DNA of 24,851 nt from a virus, in the IMG/VR virus record IMGVR_UViG_3300013101_000089, positions 1-24,851 of that record. One strand, given 5' to 3'. The notes under the pieces were generated by a model that saw only the letters and a list, made by a program, of their open reading frames with translations, ran no database searches and had not been told where the DNA came from. This document shows positions 14,474 to 19,866 of the stretch, one piece after another. A program made the position numbers and the translations under genes. Position 1 is the first letter of the stretch. The number at the start of each line of letters is the position of its first letter.

Positions 14474-14880
14474 CTATTGCCCCGGAGATATTCGTTTATC
14501 CCCGACTTTGCAGACTCAAAAGAATAGCAAGTTACGACTTTATAATTCTGTGCCTCAAGTTCACTGTGAATTGCGCGCTGAGACTGCCTAAGCACACCTT
14601 TCTTTGCTTTCATTTCGATAAACAGCCCACAAGTCAGGTAAAGACCGTTTGATTCATCAACATTTTTACCCATGTGAGTTTTGCATGCCCACGGTACTGC
14701 AAGCATTAAGTCCGGCATACCGGCCACAAGCCCCATTCGTTGCAGAGTATAGCCTCGAATTCTTCCAACATTCTGGCCATTTGGGATGTGAAATAATAGA
14801 TTTTGATATTTAGGGTATTGCCGTGCAAACCATTCTACGACCATTTCCTGATTTATTTCTTCTTCTCTGTTTCTTGGCAT
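14464..14880 (-). CDS. VRR-NUC domain nuclease
   Basis: A 138-residue protein from the ATG at 14880, the typical size of stand-alone phage VRR-NUC proteins (PD-(D/E)xK fold). Motifs: an N-terminal helix with E6/E7-type acidic residues (EEEINQEMVVEWFARQYPKY), IPNG.N (residues about 32-37), GLVAGMPDLMLAVP with the catalytic Asp of PD (D57), FIEMKAKKG giving the E-x-K pair (about 88-90), and LRQSQRAIHSELEAQNYKVV. All catalytic positions look intact. These enzymes cut branched or duplex DNA and may aid replication or recombination. It is a two-gene leftward unit with the 15149 gene. Confidence 0.87.
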   Translation of the reverse strand: MPRNREEEINQEMVVEWFARQYPKYQNLLFHIPNGQNVGRIRGYTLQRMGLVAGMPDLMLAVPWACKTHMGKNVDESNGLYLTCGLFIEMKAKKGVLRQSQRAIHSELEAQNYKVVTCYSFESAKSGINEYLRGNSYS

Positions 14881-15149
14881 TCCGTTGCCCCTTTTCCATC
14901 AAAATAATAAGCGCGAGATTCTTTATAGAAATCGGAAAAATTATCGTGCAGCCATTGCGTAGCTTCCTCAATTCCCCGGCTCCCGGAAAATTTAGCCTCG
15001 TGATAGACCGGCGCAAATCTCGAATGAAAAACGGATACTTCGCATGTACCGTTGAACGAATTAAAATCCATCGCGATATAAAGCTCATAGTCACGATATT
15101 GCTCTACGATTATTTCCAAGTCCGATTTTGATTTATATAGCTTTGACAC
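14853..15149 (-). CDS. Hypothetical protein upstream of the nuclease
   Basis: A 98-residue protein from a GTG at 15149; no in-frame ATG precedes it and the first internal ATG would remove 26 residues. The ribosome site is poor. It carries ELYIAMDFNSFNGTCEVSVF and EATQWLHDNFSDFYKESRAY, with a Lys-rich C-terminus, suggesting a small alpha/beta domain. It overlaps the nuclease gene by 28 bases. Leftward transcription would start about 30 bases upstream from a perfect extended -10. Unrecognised. Confidence 0.62.
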   Translation of the reverse strand: MSKLYKSKSDLEIIVEQYRDYELYIAMDFNSFNGTCEVSVFHSRFAPVYHEAKFSGSRGIEEATQWLHDNFSDFYKESRAYYFDGKGATECQETEKKK

Positions 15150-15180
15150 TCTAAACCCATGTATACGCTTGTTGATATTG

Positions 15181-15193
15181 TGCTATTATACCA
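15181..15193. promoter_or_regulatory. Overlapping divergent extended -10 promoters
   Basis: Rightward: TGC then TATTAT (15184-15189), for the gene at 15233. Leftward, minus strand: TGG then TATAAT (15190-15185), a perfect extended -10, for the gene at 15149. The two -10 hexamers share five bases, so polymerase can open only one direction at a time. The rightward copy also has the TTGTT...TTGTGC stretch (15169-15183) seen upstream of the other rightward promoters. Confidence 0.65.
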
Positions 15194-15232
15194 CACGTGT
15201 ACCACAACTGTAACACAAGGACAAGGGTAATT

Positions 15233-15478
15233 ATGCTAAAGGAAGTTGAAAAAATTGAATCTGATGCTTTTGAGCACTACGGTAAAAAGGGGTCTGAATA
15301 TGTTTTTGGACTGGATGGCGTGCTTTACAAGATGAAATCCCACGACGATGTTTTTACGGGCACTTGCTACAGCCTAAGCTTTAAAGATGAAAAGCTAAAC
15401 AAGGTAGTTGATTACTTTGATACGATTGAAGAAGTGTTTGAGCGCGTAAATGTGCTACAGCAAGATAAGCTATCTTAG
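15233..15478 (+). CDS. Hypothetical single-gene rightward unit
   Basis: An 81-residue protein from the ATG at 15233, with AAGGACAAGG upstream; a GTG at 15197 lies at the predicted transcription start and is rejected. It contains YGKKGSEYVFGLDGVLYKMK and ends with a helix, FDTIEEVFERVNVLQQDKLS. Small acidic-basic mixed protein with no recognised motif. It is the only gene on its transcript and is fired from the divergent promoter, so it may be a regulator or early modulator. Antisense candidate small RNAs end just beyond its stop. Confidence 0.68.
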   Translation: MLKEVEKIESDAFEHYGKKGSEYVFGLDGVLYKMKSHDDVFTGTCYSLSFKDEKLNKVVDYFDTIEEVFERVNVLQQDKLS

Positions 15479-15481
15479 TTT

Positions 15482-15513
15482 AAAAACGCTGGAACGGATA
15501 GGAACCAGCGCTT
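15482..15513 (-). terminator. Leftward intrinsic terminator 2
   Basis: On the minus strand CGCTGG (15510-15505), a 12-base loop TTCCTATCCGTT, CCAGCG (15492-15487), then TTTTT (15486-15482). A clean six-pair stem with U-run. Its loop closely resembles that of the terminator at 15639-15674. Confidence 0.72.
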
Positions 15514-15594
15514 AGGGAGTACCATGAACGGGAGTTTGATATATTTTCTACAGGAATAGATTTTTATCTCAAGTTCAAGGAAAGAACACCCGTT
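15482..15594 (-). ncRNA. Candidate leftward small RNA 2 (about 113 nt)
   Basis: The predicted 5' end AACGGG (15594-15589) pairs with CCCGTT (minus strand of 15532-15527), then comes GGTACTCCCTAAG and terminator 2. A promoter candidate lies just upstream. The plus strand of this stretch also has a 12-codon frame at 15524-15559 (MNGSLIYFLQE) with AGGGAG before it, which I do not call. It may be only a read-through spacer of the replication operon, but the start-at-stem geometry matches small RNA 1. Confidence 0.45.
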
Positions 15595-15595
15595 A

Positions 15596-15624
15596 ATACT
15601 ACAATAATGATTGTCAAACCGCAA
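15596..15624 (-). promoter_or_regulatory. Possible promoter of small RNA 2
   Basis: Minus strand TTGCGG (15624-15619), 17-base spacer, TAGTAT (15601-15596). Three and four consensus matches. A full consensus TTGACA lies inside the spacer but has no -10 at the right distance. Confidence 0.35.
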
Positions 15625-15638
15625 TGGGTTTTGGGAAT

Positions 15639-15674
15639 AAAAAAATGGCCGGAAAGGATTAGAAACCAGCCATT
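15639..15674 (-). terminator. Leftward intrinsic terminator 1
   Basis: On the minus strand AATGGC-T-GG, a 13-base loop TTTCTAATCCTTT, then CC-G-GCCATT, followed immediately by a run of T (15645-15639). This is a strong terminator for the leftward replication operon or for the small RNA above it. Confidence 0.8.
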
Positions 15675-15761
15675 CGGTACAAGCTACGATGTACCCTACT
15701 TAGAGTATTGTGTTACGAACACCTTTCGGCCTTCTAGTCCATACCGTCCAAGATAGGACTA
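15639..15761 (-). ncRNA. Candidate leftward small RNA 1 (about 123 nt)
   Basis: Four hairpins follow one another on the minus strand: TAGTCC/GGACTA (15761-15756 with 15740-15735) at the predicted 5' end, GTGTT/AACAC (15722-15710, three-base loop), GGTAC/GTACC (15695-15676) and terminator 1. An extended -10 lies 6 bases before the first stem. No protein frame of note exists here. This makes an independent structured RNA more likely than a simple double terminator, though operon read-through could also enter it. Confidence 0.55.
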
Positions 15762-15766
15762 AGGGG

Positions 15767-15775
15767 ATTATGCCA
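15767..15775 (-). promoter_or_regulatory. Extended -10 promoter of small RNA 1
   Basis: Minus strand TGG then CATAAT (15772-15767), five of six matches plus the TGn extension. The -35 region is weak. It lies just after the stop of the gene at 15798, and transcription would begin about 15761, at the first base of the 5' stem. Confidence 0.5.
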
Positions 15776-15797
15776 CACCTATTTTGCTTTCGCCATG

Positions 15798-16010
15798 TCA
15801 TTCATCTGCGGCGGTAACTATCTCGTAGTAAAACGGCTCACGCTTTAAATTATATTCATGCAGCGCTTCTTGATAATCCTCTTCATCTTTAAAGGCAGAG
15901 CGCAGGGGTGCGTAGATACCCATCTTCTCAAGCTTACAGCGTATTATCTCTTCACTTGGATCTATCTCGATATCGTTTACCGCAGGATTCGGCTTGCGCA
16001 AATTTCCCAT
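15798..16010 (-). CDS. Hypothetical small protein
   Basis: A 70-residue protein from the ATG at 16010, with AAGGGAAG 4 bases upstream; a longer frame beginning at 16055 lacks such a site. It starts MGNLRKPNPAVNDIEIDPSE and continues with helical KLEKMGIYAPLRSAFKDEED, ending YYEIVTAADE. No known motif. It overlaps the previous gene by 59 bases in another frame and is the last gene of the leftward replication operon, just ahead of the small RNA region. Confidence 0.65.
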   Translation of the reverse strand: MGNLRKPNPAVNDIEIDPSEEIIRCKLEKMGIYAPLRSAFKDEEDYQEALHEYNLKREPFYYEIVTAADE

Positions 16011-16197
16011 TAGACTTCCCTTTAAATATTTCCGATTTAATATTGTTAAACGCATCCATCCATATTACATGCCTTTTGAAAAACCCAGTTTCCCATTTTG
16101 AGCTGAACACCGGCTCGAAAAATAAAATGGCGTTCGTTTCTCTGGCAGCGGCAATTTCGCTGGTATACTCAGCATTTCTCACTTCGTAAAAGTACAT
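15952..16197 (-). CDS. Hypothetical small protein
   Basis: An 81-residue protein counted from the ATG at 16197; an ATG at 16215 would add six residues, and neither has a strong ribosome site. It starts MYFYEVRNAEYTSEIAAARE and contains ILFFEPVFSSKWETGFFKRH, likely a small beta-rich domain, with a basic Cys-containing tail. Its ends overlap both neighbours (28 bases at the 5' end, 59 at the 3' end). Unrecognised; coding is supported mainly by the tight operon packing. Confidence 0.55.
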   Translation of the reverse strand: MYFYEVRNAEYTSEIAAARETNAILFFEPVFSSKWETGFFKRHVIWMDAFNNIKSEIFKGKSNGKFAQAESCGKRYRDRSK

Positions 16198-16339
16198 ATG
16201 TTTCTTCGATGACATCGCCGTATGCTTTCTTAATCCTTTGCTTATGTTTGTCTGGGCATGTTCTGGTTTTTTCCAGAGCGCCCATAATAAACGGCTTTAA
16301 TATTTGTAAAACTTCAGCCGCTGGCTTGTAAACTTCCAT
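16169..16339 (-). CDS. 56-residue hypothetical protein
   Basis: An open frame from the ATG at 16339 with an excellent ribosome site (TAGGAGAG, 7 bases away). It reads MEVYKPAAEVLQILKPFIMG, then ALEKTRTCPDKHKQRIKKAY, and ends LLRSEKC, a basic helical protein. It fills what would otherwise be an unexplained gap between the DUF1737-like gene and the next gene, overlapping the latter by 29 bases. It was short enough to be missed by a 60-residue cutoff. Function unknown. Confidence 0.65.
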   Translation of the reverse strand: MEVYKPAAEVLQILKPFIMGALEKTRTCPDKHKQRIKKAYGDVIEETYVLLRSEKC

Positions 16340-16350
16340 GTGTCACTCTC

Positions 16351-16581
16351 CTAATTTTCCGCTATGCATAAAACCATGGCTTGATAAAAATGCCCGTAGG
16401 TATCTGTAAACGGCTCTCCGTACAGCTCCCATCCATGCTCTAAACACGTATTAATATGATAAGCAAGTTTCTCTTCACCTTCTCTTGACTCGCTCTCGTC
16501 ACACTCAAGCCCGTTGCTATGTCCGCACTCAACCCTGTATCTGGCAATTTTTTTTTCTGGCTCGTAATTTAGAATACCCAT
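16351..16581 (-). CDS. DUF1737-like small protein
   Basis: A 76-residue protein from the ATG at 16581, with AAGG 7 bases upstream. The C-terminal half has HINTCLEHGWELYGEPFTDT followed by YQAMVL, the hallmark of small DUF1737-like proteins (xxxVNxxLxxGWxLxGxP...xxQAM). The N-terminal half (KKIARYRVECGHSNGLECDE) supplies the first strand with several acidic residues. A second protein of this type is encoded at 20989-21180. Function of the family is unknown. Confidence 0.72.
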   Translation of the reverse strand: MGILNYEPEKKIARYRVECGHSNGLECDESESREGEEKLAYHINTCLEHGWELYGEPFTDTYGHFYQAMVLCIAEN

Positions 16582-16592
16582 TTAAATTCCTT

Positions 16593-17879
16593 CTAATAAA
16601 CTGGCTCGTTAATAAATGTTGTTGTTTTGCCGTCAAACTGTAATGCAAAATCCCCCACTACGCCACGCCTATTTTTAACAAGATGAAAGTCTTTAACCCA
16701 GTCGTCGCCCGACCTTGGCATGATAAACAGAACTGTATCAGCATCATTGCCGATACTTGATGACTCTCTGAGATCGGATAATATGGGAGATTTTCGGTTC
16801 ACATCAGAATCTATGTTTCTATTCGTCTGGCATAGCAGAATGATTGGTATTTTAAAATCCTCTGACATTATTTTTATTTCCCTGGTTATTTGGGAAACCT
16901 GAGAAACTCTGCTTTCTCTTCTATCGCTCGGCTCTATTAGCCCAACATAATCAATAAATACAGCGTCTACCTCTTTCTTTGCCATCTCTTTCATTATGTT
17001 CATTCTAATGCTCTGCACTGTAACAGTACCGCTGTCATATATTCTCAAGCATTCTGTTATGCCGCTCATCATCGGCGTGACACATGATGTTAGCTTTTCC
17101 CAATCTTTATCTGTTAGCTCTCCCAGCTCTAGCCTCGTGCTCGGTACTTTTGACAATGAAGAAGCTATTCTTAAAACAAGATCGTCCCTGCTCATTTCCA
17201 AGCTAAAAAATAAAACTTTTTTACGCGCTTTAAATATCATGTTGGCAGCCACGTTTAAAGCGAAGGCTGTTTTGCCTTGCCCGGACGGTGCAGCAATTAT
17301 ATTCATTGTTCCCTTTCGATACCCGAGAATTAGCTTATCAAGCCTATCAAACCCGGTTGGGATTCTCCCATAACCTGGGTTTTCCTGTGCCATTTCTATG
17401 TTTGAAAACAGTGTGGCTAGCATTTCGCTTTCTGTGGGTGGGTCGTCGGCTCTTGATGCAGCCCCGGAAATAATATTGTAAAGCCCATCGGCTATAAAAG
17501 TATTTATATCTTTAGCTGACAAACTTTCATCTTCAAGCATTGCGGATGCCTCAAAAATAAAGTTTCTGGTGCTATCCAGATTATTTTCCACCACCATCAT
17601 ATCGAGATATTCATCTAGTGCGCTTTCAGAATAATGAGCTGAAATAATTTGAGTTATATTTTTTGAACCCACCCCGGATAATTTTGAAACGTGGATTACA
17701 AGCAAGGTGGAATCCCAACATGTGTTAGCGTTCTTGTTGGCGTATTCTGCTATGGCTTCAAATATTTCCCCATGAGCTTCATTTTTGAAGAATGAGGAAT
17801 TTATCTTGCTAGTTGCCAAAATAAATAAATGTTTTTTTCTAAGGCAGCATGCGAGTACCGCCTGTTCTAACTCGGTCAT
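16593..17879 (-). CDS. dnaB: Replicative DNA helicase, DnaB-like
   Basis: A 428-residue protein, slightly short of cellular DnaB (about 470). The N-terminal helical domain (residues 1-140) precedes a RecA-type motor: Walker A IAAPSGQGKTAF (about 195-206), FFSLEMSRDDLVLR (224-237), Walker B AVFIDYVGLI (306-315), ILLCQTNRN (347-355) and SDLRESSSIGNDADTVLF (368-385). The key residues look intact. It starts at the ATG at 17879, one base after the stop of the replication-protein gene, with GGGGGTTAGG as ribosome site. It would unwind DNA at the phage fork, recruited by the adjacent winged-helix protein. Confidence 0.92.
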   Translation of the reverse strand: MTELEQAVLACCLRKKHLFILATSKINSSFFKNEAHGEIFEAIAEYANKNANTCWDSTLLVIHVSKLSGVGSKNITQIISAHYSESALDEYLDMMVVENNLDSTRNFIFEASAMLEDESLSAKDINTFIADGLYNIISGAASRADDPPTESEMLATLFSNIEMAQENPGYGRIPTGFDRLDKLILGYRKGTMNIIAAPSGQGKTAFALNVAANMIFKARKKVLFFSLEMSRDDLVLRIASSLSKVPSTRLELGELTDKDWEKLTSCVTPMMSGITECLRIYDSGTVTVQSIRMNIMKEMAKKEVDAVFIDYVGLIEPSDRRESRVSQVSQITREIKIMSEDFKIPIILLCQTNRNIDSDVNRKSPILSDLRESSSIGNDADTVLFIMPRSGDDWVKDFHLVKNRRGVVGDFALQFDGKTTTFINEPVY

Positions 17880-17880
17880 C

Positions 17881-18603
17881 CTAACCCCCTGTCAGCATCG
17901 CCCTGAGTTTCCTTAAATGTTCTTTCGTGCTCTCGGGAGATGCTCTGTTTGCCCTCATTTCCCTGCTTTCCTTTTCCCTAGCCTGATGTTGAGCCTCAAG
18001 AATAGCGTCATCCTTCCTCTGTTGCCTCTGCTCGGCCTTAAGCGCCTTCCTAGCCCGATTGTATGCCCTTTGAAAGATAGACCTGCTAAGTCTCGCTACG
18101 GAGCTTATACGCACATTGTTACGTCTAGCCTTAGCTATCTCTGCATTAGCGGCGTCAATCTGCTCTACGCTAGCCTTCATGGCTTTCCCAACGTCCGAGA
18201 CAATATCAAAATCATCTTCATTCATTTTCTTTATATATAAGGTATGGGGGCGATTTGCGGGGACATTGCGGGGACATTTATTAAAAAGGCTGATTAATTC
18301 TTTGGTTACTGATATTTTGTTAGCTGTACAACCACCGTCTTTTGCGGTCGCCAAGCGGTAATTTAGAAGCATTCTAACCGTGCGCCCAACCGTTTTAGCT
18401 GAGCATCCAAGTTCTCTGGACATGATTTTATAAGTCTTGACGCAGAAGCCCCATGATTTAGTTGCATAGGTGATTATGTGTCGGGCAACTCTAAGCTGCT
18501 TGACTGAAAGTGAATCCAGAAGCGCTTGAAGAATATCTTCACGATTATCTTGGTTTAAGTTAGAAGCTAAGAGTGCATTTGCAATTGAAGCGTGATCTGG
18601 CAT
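17881..18603 (-). CDS. Winged-helix replication initiator / helicase-partner protein
   Basis: A 240-residue protein from the ATG at 18603, with AAGGAAAG 8 bases upstream. Residues about 32-95 form a winged-helix domain (LSVKQLRVARHIITYATKSW, then KIMSRELGCSAKTVGRTVRM). A linker follows with CPRNVPANRPHT, encoded by a DNA repeat, then a long basic helical C-terminus rich in Arg/Lys/Ala (IFQRAYNRARKALKAEQRQQ). Position immediately upstream of DnaB and embedded repeats are those of a lambda O-like initiator, or of a P22 gp18-type protein. Origin binding and helicase recruitment are inference. Confidence 0.75.
   Translation of the reverse strand: MPDHASIANALLASNLNQDNREDILQALLDSLSVKQLRVARHIITYATKSWGFCVKTYKIMSRELGCSAKTVGRTVRMLLNYRLATAKDGGCTANKISVTKELISLFNKCPRNVPANRPHTLYIKKMNEDDFDIVSDVGKAMKASVEQIDAANAEIAKARRNNVRISSVARLSRSIFQRAYNRARKALKAEQRQQRKDDAILEAQHQAREKESREMRANRASPESTKEHLRKLRAMLTGG
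18257..18278. repeat. Tandem 11-bp iteron-like repeats inside the replication gene
   Basis: GCGGGGACATT occurs twice head to tail (18257-18267 and 18268-18278), with a degenerate third unit at 18246-18256 (6 of 11). On one side (18210-18243) the DNA is AT-rich, including TTATATATAA. Iterons within the initiator gene next to an AT-rich stretch are the lambda ori arrangement. The repeat period, 11 bases, is not a multiple of three, so it is not a simple peptide repeat. Confidence 0.5.
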
Positions 18604-18613
18604 GAGGTATACT
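18585..18613 (+). promoter_or_regulatory. Rightward sigma70-type promoter facing away from the replication gene
   Basis: TTGAAG (18585-18590), 17-base spacer, TATACT (18608-18613): four and five of six matches with ideal spacing. It overlaps the 5' end of the replication-protein gene and points the opposite way, into the 18604-18750 gap. Confidence 0.6.
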
Positions 18614-18669
18614 TTCCTTGTTCCATTGTGGTGGAGCCAGATTAAGGGAATGGGGATTCCGCTTAATTG

Positions 18670-18714
18670 ACTTTCGAAATAGGAGAATAACTTATGTGTA
18701 CGGAAAACACAAAG
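18670..18714 (-). promoter_or_regulatory. Possible leftward promoter for the replication genes
   Basis: Minus strand TTGTGT (ending near 18709), 17-base spacer, TATTCT (near 18686-18681). Three and four consensus matches. It would restart leftward transcription between the small-gene operon and the replication protein. Weak. Confidence 0.3.
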
Positions 18715-18716
18715 CT

Positions 18717-18752
18717 TTAGGTCGCTCTCATCGGAGCGGCCTAAGTACTTTT
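18717..18752. terminator. Hairpin terminator, probably rightward, maybe bidirectional
   Basis: TTAGGTCGCTC (18717-18727), loop TCATCG, GAGCGGCCTAA (18734-18744): 11 pairs with one G-U. CTTTTA follows on the plus strand. On the minus strand the hairpin is followed by AGCTTTGTGTTTT, so it may also slow the leftward operon after the gene at 18751. Confidence 0.55.
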
Positions 18753-18942
18753 ACCCTAAATAGATACCTTCGTGAAACCCTTGAAACCCGCTCCCTGGTG
18801 TTATTTCTATCTTATCTTGGTAGCTTACCAAAACATCTCTTGCGTTCTCGTTTACCTTACCGTCACCGTAAATGAACACCGGTAAATCTCCGTGCTCTTT
18901 CATTGTTTTTTGAATCTCTTCTATTAGTTCACTCGCTTTCAT
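18751..18942 (-). CDS. MKxSEL-family small protein, paralogue 1
   Basis: A 63-residue protein starting MKASELIEEIQKTMKEHGDL, followed by PVFIYGDGKVNENARDVLVS and a Gly-rich end. It belongs to a common phage type: an MKxSELIExLQ helix, then a strand with D-x-x-V and a DV-type segment. Three more members lie in this operon. The ATG overlaps the upstream stop by four bases. Function of the type is unknown; such proteins often occur in tandem in early operons. Confidence 0.68.
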   Translation of the reverse strand: MKASELIEEIQKTMKEHGDLPVFIYGDGKVNENARDVLVSYQDKIEITPGSGFQGFHEGIYLG

Positions 18943-19136
18943 TCGTCATCATCCTCAGTGCAGATTAAGGCCGCCGGAATCTCAGTCTCATTTTCATCAT
19001 CGTCATACTCGTAGACTGAAGAGATAATAATATCTCTATCGCAAATAGTGTAATAATTTTCCCGTGGGTCTAAAACTCCCACGTGCATGTCGGGTGGCAA
19101 TTTTTGCAGCCTTTCTATCAGTTCACTCGCTTTCAT
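18939..19136 (-). CDS. MKxSEL-family small protein, paralogue 2
   Basis: A 65-residue protein starting MKASELIERLQKLPPDMHVG, very like paralogue 1 in the first ten residues and in DNA (17 identical bases from the ATG, then ATAGAA). The C-terminus is very acidic (YEYDDDENETEIPAALICTE then DDDE). It starts inside the end of the upstream gene, with a 14-base overlap. Unknown function. Confidence 0.68.
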   Translation of the reverse strand: MKASELIERLQKLPPDMHVGVLDPRENYYTICDRDIIISSVYEYDDDENETEIPAALICTEDDDE

Positions 19137-19398
19137 CTGTGTACCTTATTTTTACACCATACTTAGAAGTCGCACCAGAGCCGCCGGATTCATTGCATGG
19201 CGTGTCACTTCCACCACCGACGACAGCTGAAACCTTAAGGAACCCTAAGTCGTGCTTTAAATGATTCAACGCATCCAGATAACCGGCGATGTAAATAACA
19301 TCTTTATCATTAATATTTTCAAACCCTTTTATTTGCCTTTCCAGGCTCTGAATTCTGTCATCAACCATTCTTACCGTGTCCAGCTCACTTGCTTTCAT
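19123..19398 (-). CDS. Hypothetical protein with borrowed MKASEL start
   Basis: A 91-residue protein whose first six residues, MKASEL, and start-region DNA match paralogues 1 and 2 (15 of 17 bases), while the rest is different: a helix (RMVDDRIQSLERQIKGFENI), YIAGYLDALNHLKHDLGFLK and a Gly/Ser-rich C-terminus. AGAGAGGGCG provides the ribosome site, so the MKASEL start is used rather than the internal Met. It looks like an unrelated gene fused to the family's start module. Function unknown. Confidence 0.65.
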   Translation of the reverse strand: MKASELDTVRMVDDRIQSLERQIKGFENINDKDVIYIAGYLDALNHLKHDLGFLKVSAVVGGGSDTPCNESGGSGATSKYGVKIRYTDESE

Positions 19399-19615
19399 CA
19401 GTCGCCCTCTCTGGATGGTCTAGCCGCACAGCGAAAAGCTTGTACTCTTCAAAAAGCACCAGCGCGTATTCTATGCCTAAAATAAAATCTTCTTTAGAGC
19501 CAGGATAAACAACACTTTCACCGCGCTCGAAAAAATCTTTTCTTGATTTAACTTTATCAATAATAAGCTCTATGAATGTCTTGTTAATGTAAAATTCTGG
19601 TTCACGTTCTTTCAT
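19385..19615 (-). CDS. Hypothetical protein
   Basis: A 76-residue protein. I take the second ATG, at 19615, because AGGGGAG lies 8 bases before it; the ATG at 19621 is only 2 bases from that site. It starts MKEREPEFYINKTFIELIID, then KVKSRKDFFERGESVVYPGS and DFILGIEYALVLFEEYKLFA, suggesting a compact helical protein. Its end (DESK) is coded by the MKASEL start module of the next gene in another frame. Unrecognised. Confidence 0.62.
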   Translation of the reverse strand: MKEREPEFYINKTFIELIIDKVKSRKDFFERGESVVYPGSKEDFILGIEYALVLFEEYKLFAVRLDHPERATDESK

Positions 19616-19620
19616 CTTCA

Positions 19621-19866
19621 TTACTCCCCTAGCCTCTCATGCTTGAGCCACGCATTAACTGCCTCATAACTGCCGTGACAACTCATTGGCGTATTGTTGT
19701 AAACGTATTTTACGATGCTAAGCATGGCAACCTGGTTTTCCTCATCAGCGCGCCCAAAAGAATTCATCAGGTCGTTTGCTAAAACAGCCGTTACAAAACC
19801 CCCTGGGTTCCATCCGTGCTTAACGTAATCATCAATCGTTTGTTTTGTTCTATCTGGTATCATCAT
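19621..19866 (-). CDS. Conserved phage protein of unknown function
   Basis: An 81-residue protein from the ATG at 19866 (or the adjacent ATG at 19863); a GTG at 19884 would be in the preceding gene. It reads MMIPDRTKQTIDDYVKHGWN, then PGGFVTAVLANDLMNSFGRA, DEEN, and YNNTPMSCHGSYEAVNAWLK. I recall this pattern (IP..T...I..YV..G...GGFL.AVL.NDL..S.GRADE.N) as a widespread phage and prophage family with no assigned role. It overlaps the upstream gene by 17 bases. Confidence 0.74.
   Translation of the reverse strand: MMIPDRTKQTIDDYVKHGWNPGGFVTAVLANDLMNSFGRADEENQVAMLSIVKYVYNNTPMSCHGSYEAVNAWLKHERLGE

Larger units (their letters stand above)
18620..18752 (+). ncRNA. Candidate rightward antisense small RNA, OOP-like by position
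   Basis: Starting about 18620, the RNA would contain an 11-pair hairpin (18641-18651 with 18656-18667, GGGG loop, one bulged G), a small stem TGTGT/ACACA (18695-18711) and the terminator-like hairpin at 18717-18744. It is antisense to the leader of the leftward replication gene. It also holds AGGAG followed at 18694 by ATG and a frame of only eight residues (MCTENTKL). No larger protein frame fits the 147-base gap. Confidence 0.5.

Noticed and set aside
15524-15559. Plus-strand 11-residue frame MNGSLIYFLQE with AGGGAG upstream
   Set aside because: It falls inside the candidate leftward small RNA and no rightward promoter besides distant read-through would express it; chance is likely.
15487-15674. 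Plus-strand loops with several GGA motifs, as in CsrA/RsmA sponge RNAs
   Set aside because: The hairpins have their U-runs on the minus strand, so they are leftward terminators. The GGA motifs are the complement of the pyrimidine loops and occur in only two loops.
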